From Hymenolepis diminuta (lineage: Eukaryota; Platyhelminthes; Cestoda; Cyclophyllidea; Hymenolepididae), in the NCBI GenBank assembly GCA_900708905.1, contig CAADRB010000050.1, positions 688,599 through 752,598 of the forward strand: a stretch of 64,000 bases of DNA, read 5' to 3'. The translations under genes were made by a program, and so were the position numbers. Below are positions 51,237 to 61,344 of the stretch, piece by piece. The notes beneath the pieces were generated by a model that was not told the DNA's origin, made no database searches, and was given only the letters and a program-made list of their open reading frames with translations. The stretch's first letter is position 1, and each line of letters opens with the position of its first letter.

Positions 51237-54200
51237 ATTTTGTTTTATAATATATATTCTTGTTATTTGTTTATCAACGAACGCGGAATGAAATTGTTTA
51301 TATTGCTTACTTTTAATGCTTTCCATTATATATTAATTCAGATCGCTTAATATAAGCAGCACAGTTTTTGGTTCAATAAATTTTCTTTCATTTTAAAATA
51401 ATTAGCATGTAACTTAAGATCAATTATATGCGGTAGAAAAAACTCAATCCTCATTGTTGCACCACTCTATTCAAAAATTACCACATGTTTGTTTAAATCT
51501 ACAGCTCTGATATTAGAAGTTAAATACGAGTTAATAAATAAAATTGCTGCGTCTCTTTCGCGAAATAATGCCTATTTAAATGATTTTCTATTTGATTTTA
51601 TGCATAAAAATATAATTAATGTAATTGGTCTTTTTATTAAATTAAAGGAAATTACCAATTGAGCGAATTGGAATATGTTGATAGACCTCGGGGGACAATG
51701 GAGAGTAACATTTTTTGATTTCTGAACTATTTCATCCACATTCCTATGACAAAAGACAGCGAAGTAAGAAAACCGGAAAAAATAGCTCATTCATAAAAAC
51801 CCCTTATTCCTTACTCTTTACACATATTCTAAGATATTTTAAAAACTAATTTTGTTTTATACATTCAGTAAATAATTTTACTATTTCAATTCTCATCATT
51901 TGATCGGACCGGCGTTTGAATAGTTCATCCTCTCCGGAATTATGAGCTCGATATTTTAAACTGATTCCTCAACCAAGATGCTTCATGATTGATAACAGTG
52001 GTAATCTGGAGAATGATATGTGATTAGGTGCGATAAATTTTATCAGCCGCAGAAAACTTATCATGCAACATTTTGTAGAAAGGACTAAAAAGAGGAGCTC
52101 ATAAACTTCAACTTTACCACTTTATAATGGTTTAAGTTGCCTTCCATGTTGGAGACAAGGAATGCTATGTTGCTAATGGATGCGGATACACCTGATAAAA
52201 AAGCAATCTTAATTATATTATTTATGGAATCGGGGCTTATTGGAACTTTCTAGTAAGGAATTTTAGTGCTTATTATTACAAGTCTTTACCAGCCCCAAAA
52301 GTGGGCCATTTTGAAATAAAAACCCTACGAGTACAATCGTATCTTACGAGTTATTCATGTGTTCGTTTTGATTCTCACAACTTTCATTGCCATGAATTGA
52401 AATTAATTAAGGCGAAGAATATTTCAACATAGCTCATATTTATATTTATTTCCATCTGATTAAATGTTTCCATTTCAAACTTCTTCTTTTTATTTGAGAA
52501 CAATTATTTAAATTTAATTAAAGCGAGGTCTGAAAATTTCGTGGCTGTTATTTTTTGACAATTTGAAAGAAAATTTCCAGGCTTTATAGATACATAAAAG
52601 ATATATTTCACTTTAATAACTATTTTATAATAATTTATTTCTATCTTGCTCATAAATCAAGTTAGAGCAAAACTTTGTGGATTCATTTTTTATTCACTTT
52701 ATTGCACTACTGTCCTCAATTGCTTTGTTATTCAGGCAGGTATTCTATGAGTTTTGTGTACATAAAAATATTGTTAAAATGAAAGAAATTTCAACAAGTG
52801 TCGTAAAAACGGATGAAATCGTAGAATAATTGCAATTGGACAGAAAAATTCCCCCGTCGACTTTCAGGTCATATACTTTTGCGTTAAAAACATCCACGTA
52901 AAATCATTTGCCTTCTAACCTTTTGCAGCTCTAAACCTTTTTACTGAAGTTGATTCCTATACCCAGTCCAACAAACGTTCCTCACGTCTACACATTTAAC
53001 TATATATACAAATAATTTAGGACAATTTTCATTTCACCTTAGTTAAGAGAAAACCAGGGTATGAAGATAAATTGGTCTGAAATTCAAACGAGAATATCTG
53101 ATTTGGGCAAAGCCGCTAGGCTGCTCAAAACATTACACCATTTTGAACCCTTTATAAATAAGAAGAAAATTAATCTTAGTTCACATAGGAAAACATATTG
53201 CCTACAAAAAGGACCCTCTGGCAAATTTTAACTGATCCAATAACATCGCATGTTTAGAATCTTAATAGGAAGGGTAAGATAAGGAGGGAAAGATGCACCT
53301 GACAAATGAGTTCTGCCACTTGAATAGTAATAGAAAGTGATCGCTTGACGGATGAATTGTAAAAAATTGGAGATGCTTTTAACCAAGGAGAGGGAACACT
53401 TCATTAACTTTTCTTTTCACTTGATTGGAGATTTCTGCGATCCGTTACGTCCAGACCAGCAATATTGACCGATGCAGCGTAGAGTTGATCAAGGCACATA
53501 TTGACTTGTCTATCGAGTTCCAGGGAGACTTAAGCAATCTCCAGACACAATATTCCCCTCTGAACTTTCTCTTTGCAAGGTGTTCAACTCTGAGAGCTAT
53601 TTTAAAAATTTCAACCATCTTTGTCAACTCTTAATCTACACATCCAAGTTTGATTTAACAATAGGCCAGACTACCACAAGTTGAATAAAAATTAAATAAT
53701 TAATAGTTACGTCTTTTTAATTTCTTGAGGGTCAGGAAATGCGATAATTTTTACACCTTAGGGGCAGAAAAAATGCCTCGAATGTCACTGCTGATCATGA
53801 TTAAATTTGGCGCATGTCTACATAAATGGACAAGTCAGCAGTCAACTTAAATGTTGGTAAAATTTGTACTTTAATAATCTGACCTACATCTTGTCAATGA
53901 TCATTAGTTTCATAAAAAGGTCAAAAACTAATGTGAGTTTTAATTGTTGAACGGCTTTCAAATGAAGGAAAAGAAAACAAGGTCGTTAATTTGAAAACCG
54001 GGATAGGAATAAAGTAGAAGTAGGTATTTCAGTCATAATGTCAAGAGTCAGTCCTTACTTCAATTCTAAAGGTGTTCAGTTTTCTTTATTCCTACTTGAA
54101 GTACGTTAACTACTACGCATTGTTCTAGTGCTTATTCAACGAAATGCAACTTCTGCGTTCATGGATAGGGTTTCATTTACTATATTCATGACACTCTTTA

Positions 54201-54390
54201 CTTCGAAGTTCCAAGAAGAAGTGTCAATGAAGCGTAATTTAAAGTTGCCGACTGCATTCAAATTTTTTGTAGAAAAGAAAGAAATGCTTTTCATCTGTCT
54301 GCAAGGGCACAATTCTATCACCACTACGATCATTAACGATGTTCTAAATTTTCAGCTGCTTCAAATCTTAAAACAAGAACAAGAAAAGTT
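51237..54390. other. AT-rich spacer
   Basis: No supported gene. The tract 53425-53640 is open on both strands and less AT-rich than its surroundings, but shows no recognised motif. An open frame of about 117 codons runs from 54128 into the gap. Confidence 0.3.
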
Positions 54391-54479
54391 TGTAGCGGGC
54401 CACCAGATTGTTGAGGGTCACCAATTTGTAGTGGCAGAGTCACCAATTTGTGGTAGGAGTAGTTCACCAGTTTGTAGCG
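54391..54479. repeat. Minisatellite, core CACCAATTTGT, abutting the gap
   Basis: Four copies of CACCA(A/G)(T/A)TTGT spaced about 20 bp apart run straight into the N-run. The array probably continues in the gap and may have caused the assembly break. Confidence 0.6.
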
Positions 54480-54912
54480 NNNNNNNNNNNNNNNNNNNNN
54501 NNNNNNNNNNNNNNNNNNNNNNNNNNNNNNNNNNNNNNNNNNNNNNNNNNNNNNNNNNNNNNNNNNNNNNNNNNNNNNNNNNNNNNNNNNNNNNNNNNNN
54601 NNNNNNNNNNNNNNNNNNNNNNNNNNNNNNNNNNNNNNNNNNNNNNNNNNNNNNNNNNNNNNNNNNNNNNNNNNNNNNNNNNNNNNNNNNNNNNNNNNNN
54701 NNNNNNNNNNNNNNNNNNNNNNNNNNNNNNNNNNNNNNNNNNNNNNNNNNNNNNNNNNNNNNNNNNNNNNNNNNNNNNNNNNNNNNNNNNNNNNNNNNNN
54801 NNNNNNNNNNNNNNNNNNNNNNNNNNNNNNNNNNNNNNNNNNNNNNNNNNNNNNNNNNNNNNNNNNNNNNNNNNNNNNNNNNNNNNNNNNNNNNNNNNNN
54901 NNNNNNNNNNNN
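54480..54912. other. Assembly gap (433 N)
   Basis: A run of N between a minisatellite on the left and an LTR 3' part on the right. The missing sequence is probably repeat. Confidence 0.99.
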
Positions 54913-55008
54913 AAAGTTTACAGACATTACTATAAAGATAATTAAATTTAGTGATGATTAGAGATGGGGCAAGATAAAATATTTCGGAGAAAAGGGATTC
55001 ATCCTTCA
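54913..55008 (-). repeat. Partial LTR of the gypsy family (copy 3), cut by gap
   Basis: Shares with 39705-39798 the segments GTTTACAGACATTACT and ATTTCGGAG ... AAGGGATTCATCCTTCA. The remainder of the LTR is presumably in the gap. Confidence 0.65.
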
Positions 55009-57997
55009 AGTTAAAACACTTCTATTAGAATTTCTTCTATAACGCTGATATGAAAATATCAATCTATGTTCCAATTTATTTGAGGTGAAGCATTATAGAA
55101 ATGAATAAAATGCTTTTATGTTTCAACATGAACTAACTTGGAGAAGGTCGATAATTCAGAACACAGTCAACCAAATCTCCGGAAATGATGCTCCGCTTAT
55201 CCCAAATAGTACAACATATGCTAAATTGAATTTCAGATTATAAATGCTATTTTTAGTAAGCAAATTATTTTTTAGGTTCCATTTTCAAAAGTGAGTAAAT
55301 TAAGACATGATCTACGATAATATGCTTCATTGAAGTAAAGATGTATTTTGTTGTCTGAAAATTTTTAAGTGGAAATGAACTATTTAGAGGGGATCCGTTT
55401 CATCGGATTTGAGGTCTGGTATAATAGATTGAAAATATAAATTTTGTTTAAATTAACAAATTACATATTAGATCATATTATTTAAGTATCAATCCAGGGT
55501 AAAATTGATAAAAGGATATAATATTTGCATACAATAAGGACCAAAGCAGGTAAAGGAGAGAGGTTATTTTGTCAATTGTTTTGTTGACATTCACATTTTT
55601 AACAGATTAGCGAAATTTTAGTAAAGTGTTCATTTCATAAATGGAAAAAAATATTCTTTATTTGTTTGATGGATTTCATAAATTTCCGCAGCTAATTCAC
55701 CTGCATAATACACACGTCGGCCTCAATTAGCTCGGTATAAACATTTTTTCACATTCTTTTTTCTTCCTCTCTCTCTCTCTTGATTTTAAACGCCATTCAG
55801 TAATATGAAAAGCCAGTTTATTTAGTTATTGTATTAACGAAGTGAATTAAACAATGTAATGCATGGGTTTCAAATCGAAGGAAATTTATGAGAGAGCTTT
55901 GTGATTAACTCTTCCGCCTTTCGATTTGAACATTTTAGAACTACATTCATTGAAATATTTCATCTTTATTTTTAGTGGCCTTTAATTTGAAATAATTCTA
56001 TGAAAGCACATATCTGTCGACGCAAAAGTAAGAGGATCGGTTAGGTGGCCAACTTCTCCATTGCATGTTTATTTTTAAGTTAACCGTATTTGAGTGACAG
56101 TCAGGACCGTTAATTAACATAGAAATATCAGGGCATTTGTGAGAAGCTTAAAGTAAATTCCTCATACATGTAAATTTATTTTGAAACTTGATTTAGGCAA
56201 AAGGGTGACGAAAGTATGAGGCAAATTGAACGCTTATCTGGCCGTCTTGTGAAAATCGTCGTATGAATGTGAGGGAAGCATGTTCTACTGAAAAGAAGAG
56301 CTGGCAATTTGGTCTGTGATATGTGATATTGTAAACTCTAACTATAAATGTAGAGTGATTCCCATATAAATAAATCGGACTATTTGTCATCTAAATAAAT
56401 AAATTTGATTATTTGCCTTCAGACAAAGCAATTCACTAAGGTGCCTTGATCATCTCTTTCTACGTTGCTCGGATCTAAATTTCATCAATAGTTTTAATCA
56501 AATTATTTGAAAAGATTATCATTCTACCAACAGTAGCGATTGAGAAAATATTGCAAAATACTTAGTTAGAGAATGAGGAAATGGCATTATCTCTTTTTAA
56601 ATGGCACTGAGCAAAGCACCACCATTTCTATCATTTTCTGAATGTTTTCCGAATGTCATACTATGCGACATTATTCGGAATTAATTCGGTTATATTCACG
56701 TTGAGAAATAATACCAATAAGTGCTCCTTAGTTTAAATCAAGTAATTGTATAATTTTTAAAAACCCAGGATAGCTCCGTAATTTACTAGACGCTATTGAA
56801 TCCGGCTACGTAAACAAATTATAGATTTCTTTCTGATCTTGACTACGACGGAATGCAAATAAATCAAGGTGGCATGCCCCGGACACGTTATACTTTCGAC
56901 CACGAAGTAAAACCTGATTACTATGGACACGATAATATTCATTAACAGGGATTCAATTCCTGTAAATTGACATTATGTTGAAACATGCAAAATACGCATG
57001 ATAACACGAGAAACTCAATCCTTTCATAAGTCATGATATCTTGAGTCCTTTACGTATTTATTTTTGGCCCCCCTTTCCCATGTGTATAAGTTCTGTAAAT
57101 TCGTTTGACGTTCACTTTATGAAATTAACTTTACATGACTCCTTCCAGTAAAAAACCACATGCGAATGACCTAGCGACCACATTCATTGGGGTGACTGGA
57201 CAGACACCACATTTGATACGTATTGATTAAGTGGTAATAACTAGGACAAAATGTAGTTTATCTTTGATCATTTATGACATTTGAAATGAAAACTTGATTA
57301 TTTAACAATATGACGCAATCTCAATTAAGGAGAAGCATAAATCTAAGAGTTTATAGACATCATCGAGCTTTGAAAGCCATAGTGAATCCAGAGGCACTTA
57401 AAGAATCCCTGTTTCAGGATTACAATAACAAAACATTTTGCCCTCTCTTCGCAAGGACAATACCTTTAGTATCTTCACTGACTGATAATGTATGAATTAT
57501 ATTGAAAGGCACACATACTCTACCCGTGAACACCATCGCGTGGGATTAAGTTTTTCCCCATTAAATCTGCTCGCTTTTATCTGACCGTCTCTTCAACTTT
57601 TCTACGGTGAAGATCATAACAATTGTAATACTTTGATAGTTCTCCACGCCGTAATGTACCTAGGCTACCTCACTCTTTCAATATAATAAAATAACGGTCA
57701 TTGTGCGGAAGAAAGGACCCCACTGATTCGTTGTCTCAAGAAAACACGTTTTGTAATTTCAAATAAAGGATGTATGTGGGAAATCCCTCTAATTATGTAC
57801 GATTTTCAGTCGATTAATATTTCAACTTAATGAATCTTTGTGGGGAAAGCAAACACAATTTCACTTTCATTTACTGTGCTTGCTAACCGTTAATTAAAAA
57901 TTCATCCAGGTTTCTAGGCCGACAGCTTCATTTACATATCCAAGTAAAATAAACAAGTAATTTTGTAATCTGAACGTATTCAATTAACCTCTCTGAG
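55009..57997. other. AT-rich spacer upstream of P7
   Basis: No recognised feature. The open frame 57310-57495 (LRRSINLRVYRHHRALK) has no known motif. Confidence 0.3.
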
Positions 57998-58669
57998 ATG
58001 GGTGTAAGTTGGCTGTAGGTTTGGTCGGTAAAATTTCAAAATTTATTTATGCCTTCTTAATTTCGGTTCAAAAATGGGTTGGACGAATGGTATTTATCTC
58101 TACCTTTATTGCCTATCATTCCAGTAAGTCGACGTTAGAACATGATATATTTGTGGTTCTCAATTAGAATTCAGGCATTTTCATACCTTTAATTACTAAC
58201 GAGTGGTTTTTAATGCTTTAATTGTGTTAAATATCCCATTTTAAGATAGCAGACTCTTTGGTGCTTGAAAAATGTAACATTTAGAGAAAATGAAATGATA
58301 ACAATAGTTCCTATTTAATATTTCAAAATGCAGATGTATCTTCGCAGATTCATTTCAGAATACGTCAATCATGGTCAACGAAGTGAGCATCATGCAAACC
58401 ATCAATAGATAAAGGGTGAACTCCAGAAGAAAATTTCATTTAATGGACAAGCTCCCTCCTATGAACATAAAAGTTTCCTTGGGCATTCTGTAGCAAATGT
58501 ACCAAGTTCCTCTAAACTCAGTTATCGCGAAATTAATTAATCCATTCAGGCGTCAGAAGACTACAAAGGAAAGTCTTATAAAACGGTCAGAGTTCGATTT
58601 TGTAATACCGGACGAAAATATGAGAAGAATTACGTAGAGGGTCTAAGGGAACTGGGAGATTTGATATAA
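57998..58669 (+). pseudogene. P7: three-exon pseudogene of the tail family
   Basis: All three exons are recognisable. Exon 1 is 57998-58003 (ATGGGT, GTAAGT donor). Exon 2 is 58066-58123, again 58 nt, reading VQKWVGRMVFISTFIAYHS with a GTAAGT donor, but preceded by TTTCG instead of an AG acceptor. Exon 3 is 58359-58669 after a TTTCAG acceptor. The joined frame carries FNGQAPSYEH in place of the W-x-G-x-x-S-Y-x-G motif, and ends KTVRVRFCNTGRKYEKNY, VEGLRELGDLI and stop. Two in-frame stops lie in exon 3 (TAG 58406-58408, TAA 58538-58540). The Asp run is absent; a His-rich stretch stands there. No clear TATA box lies upstream. Total length is still a multiple of three, so decay is by point mutation. 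Confidence 0.75.
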
Positions 58670-58924
58670 TTTCAATTCTTTTTTATTCTGTCATGTTTAT
58701 TGATTGTTTCTATGAAATCCGTAATCTCAGCTTATTAACTCAATCAATATCCGCATTTCGACCCAAAAATGTGGGAGGGATTGGTGTTCTATCTGTTATG
58801 GAAGTAGCTTAGGCATGGTCTCTAAGTTTTATAAACATATGGAATTTAAGACTTATTTAAATTCTTAAAAGGAGGATATATTTGTAATTGATCGATTTTA
58901 AGTACACATTAAAGATGACTCACA
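58670..58924. other. Spacer
   Basis: Nothing recognised. Confidence 0.3.
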
Positions 58925-59355
58925 AACAGCAGCCTATTGTGTAATTGTGGTTGTATAAACCACGGTGAGGATTTGAAAGAGTTAGAGGAAGGCAAGGGAG
59001 AGGAGAGATGAGAGAGAAGCGTGCGAGAGTGTGTAAAAGGGGTTTTTTATAGTATCATAGAGAAGGGTTTGCATAAGCAGATAGGGGGATACCGAATCCC
59101 AACAACGCTCACTCACTTTAGTGGTTAATCCCGCTTATTAAAGTAAATTACTTAAGGACACACGATAGTTCTCTACGAGAAACATAAGGTCATCGCAGGA
59201 TTAAGCGCTTCAAGCGCCACTGTAAACCTGGTAACAGTCTTGAGGTCCCAGCAGGGTTAGACATTTTAAATGTCACCATGAGGTCGAGATAATTAGATAC
59301 CAGAGATCAGTGATGACATAGATAAAAATTTTTAAACATAGAAATTCATCCTTCA
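58925..59355 (-). repeat. Probable solo LTR of the gypsy family (copy 4)
   Basis: Parallels 18607-19087 along most of its length: GAGATGAGAGAGAAGCG, GGACACACGATAGTTCTC, TTCAAGCGCCACT, GAGGTCGAGATAATTAG and the terminal AGATAAAAATTTTT ... ATTCATCCTTCA. The left boundary is approximate. Confidence 0.6.
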
Positions 59356-60510
59356 TGCTCATTTGTCATGCCTGTATGAACGCGTCTCTGCGGAATTACT
59401 CTTTAAGCTCTAGAGGAATCTTAAACACTTCGGTTTTATTTTCGTGGCTCCGCTTTCAAATTTCTTTTGTAAAACTGATGAACACTGCTTATTTTGCAAT
59501 GTTATTTCTGCCCTACCTCATTAGTACAATTTAAATGAAAACCGATTTTGATGACATGAAAGTATTTTATATGTGATTACATTGAAACCTTGCTTTCTGT
59601 TTTGTGGACTAATAATCAAAAACGTGCTGTTTATCGAGGATCAGAAAGTTGTGATATCTACCTTTAAAGGAAAAACTGATGACCACCTTGTTTGAATTTT
59701 TAATTATCTACTGATTTCTACTATTTTTAACGTCAAATAACAAAAGATAGTTTCTTCGAAGTACAGGATAAGTAAGAACTCTCGAGACTAAAAATCATTG
59801 AGAAGCTCATTCGACATATGGAGCTGCTAGATTCTACGGCCATTATTGTCGCTGTTGATATAAAATTCTGATTTTGATTGTATTAGTATGCCGAAAAATT
59901 TGAAGTAAGATTCATTTGTTTAATGAAGGAAAGTGCTGACAGTACTTGATTTAAGTGAATAAAATAATCCTAGAGCTGTCTTAATGAGAAACTTGAATTC
60001 TACCGCGTATCTTGATGATCAGAACTGACCGGCGTGGTTAACCATCTATATTGTTGGATATTCACTATTGAATATCAAATTGGTAACCTCTGCTTCGAAA
60101 AACGTGCTCATCGAGCCGTGTGTTCCCGATATACTATCAATTTTCAGTGTTGTATAAGAAATAATGGAAGAGAAAGGATATATTACTAACATGCCAGTAT
60201 GATAAGCACCGTCCTCTAGATCAACTTCTATATTATTACAGCAGACCTAGGCTTAGCGTTGAATTCTTTCAAGACTGTGAATATAGCATAGTCTCCTTCA
60301 TGTTCTTGTGCTTATGAAACTTGATTAGGCGTGGTATATTAGGTTCATTGTAAATGCCATAAGATCTAGATTAAAAATGTGAAATTCAGAATTAAAGAGA
60401 AATCCTGCGCTACTCGAAACATGAATGCCAATATAGAATTTCACAAACTATCCGATTTTAATATAAAAAAACGTTTCTCTTTTGTAAATATTAACATTTA
60501 TAATTATACC
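59356..60510. other. AT-rich spacer
   Basis: No supported feature. Confidence 0.3.
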
Positions 60511-61344
60511 TCAATAAACTTGGATCCAGTCACTTTCCTTTTGATGCTTTCCCTTGCATCCATCTCTTCCATTTTCACTAATTCTGAAATGGTCAAAGTC
60601 GCTGTACCACTCATGATCCCTTAAACTCCTTGTAAAACTGTTGATGATATTGTATACAGACTTTTTTAGTTCTGCAAATTCCGCTGCCTGAAGTACGTTT
60701 TCCTGATTTTGTTGACTTTCGAAATTTTGTTGCTGTTGTTGACGTTGGGGATTGCTGGTCTGTTTCATCATCTTATGGGAAGTAGGAATGTTCTGATAAC
60801 GTTCTACAGGTGGACAAAATCTTCGCATAAACGCCTGTTGTTGTTGACAACCCCGACAACCTGGAGTGAACATCAAATTACTTCGATTAGTTCTTTGTGG
60901 TGATCTACTGCTATGTCTTCTTTCATGTTTACTATCGAGTCTTGGCATTCTTTTGCAGGAACTACTCCTGGAGCTGGAACTTGAGTAGCTAAATGTCTCC
61001 CATTCATCATTATCAAGCCCATAACGTTGACGACTGTAACGGTGGTGATGTTGTTGGCTATTGCATTTTTGATTACGGTCTTCATTGTGACAAAATGATT
61101 GGCGGTGATGTTGAGTAGAGTGAAAAGAATGATCTCCACTTCCTGAATGGTAATTCCTAGTCAAACTCTCAGTTCTTCTTCTTTGAATGTGATTTTTTTG
61201 GTGATGGGAGTGAGATTCTCTACGGTGATATGGTTGACCTTGATGTTTGCTATATGAACCTACCATGGTTAAGAAGCGTAAAACGTGCTTAAGAGATTTA
61301 TATTGTCGTAATATGCTGCGTGCTAATGCTCGTTGGATAGTCAA
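60511..61344 (-). CDS. Orphan His/Gln/Ser/Arg-rich protein, single long exon
   Basis: An uninterrupted frame of 277 codons on the minus strand, by far the longest gap-free one in the window, and so unlikely by chance in such AT-rich DNA. The start is uncertain: the first Met at 61344, or the second in-frame Met at 61266 (MVGSYSKHQGQP), whose composition fits the rest better. There are His clusters (HSHHQKNH, QQHHHRYSRQRYG), a Ser run (SYSSSSSRSSSC), Arg/Ser segments (HERRHSSRSPQR), a CRGC pair, poly-Gln (NPQRQQQQQNFESQQNQ) and a more ordered C-terminal part, ELKKSVYNIINSFTRSL, before the TGA. It has no signal peptide, membrane segment or recognised domain. RS-like repeats could suggest an RNA-related nuclear protein, but this is inference. 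No polyadenylation signal was identified close by. It may be one exon of a larger gene. Confidence 0.55.
   Translation of the reverse strand: MTIQRALARSILRQYKSLKHVLRFLTMVGSYSKHQGQPYHRRESHSHHQKNHIQRRRTESLTRNYHSGSGDHSFHSTQHHRQSFCHNEDRNQKCNSQQHHHRYSRQRYGLDNDEWETFSYSSSSSRSSSCKRMPRLDSKHERRHSSRSPQRTNRSNLMFTPGCRGCQQQQAFMRRFCPPVERYQNIPTSHKMMKQTSNPQRQQQQQNFESQQNQENVLQAAEFAELKKSVYNIINSFTRSLRDHEWYSDFDHFRISENGRDGCKGKHQKESDWIQVY

Noticed and set aside
53425..53640. Tract open in both strands and less AT-rich
   Set aside because: No motif, no splice pattern and no way to choose a strand.
54128..54479. Open frame of about 117 codons running into the second gap
   Set aside because: Its end is the minisatellite and no motif is present; the long reported length is mostly N.
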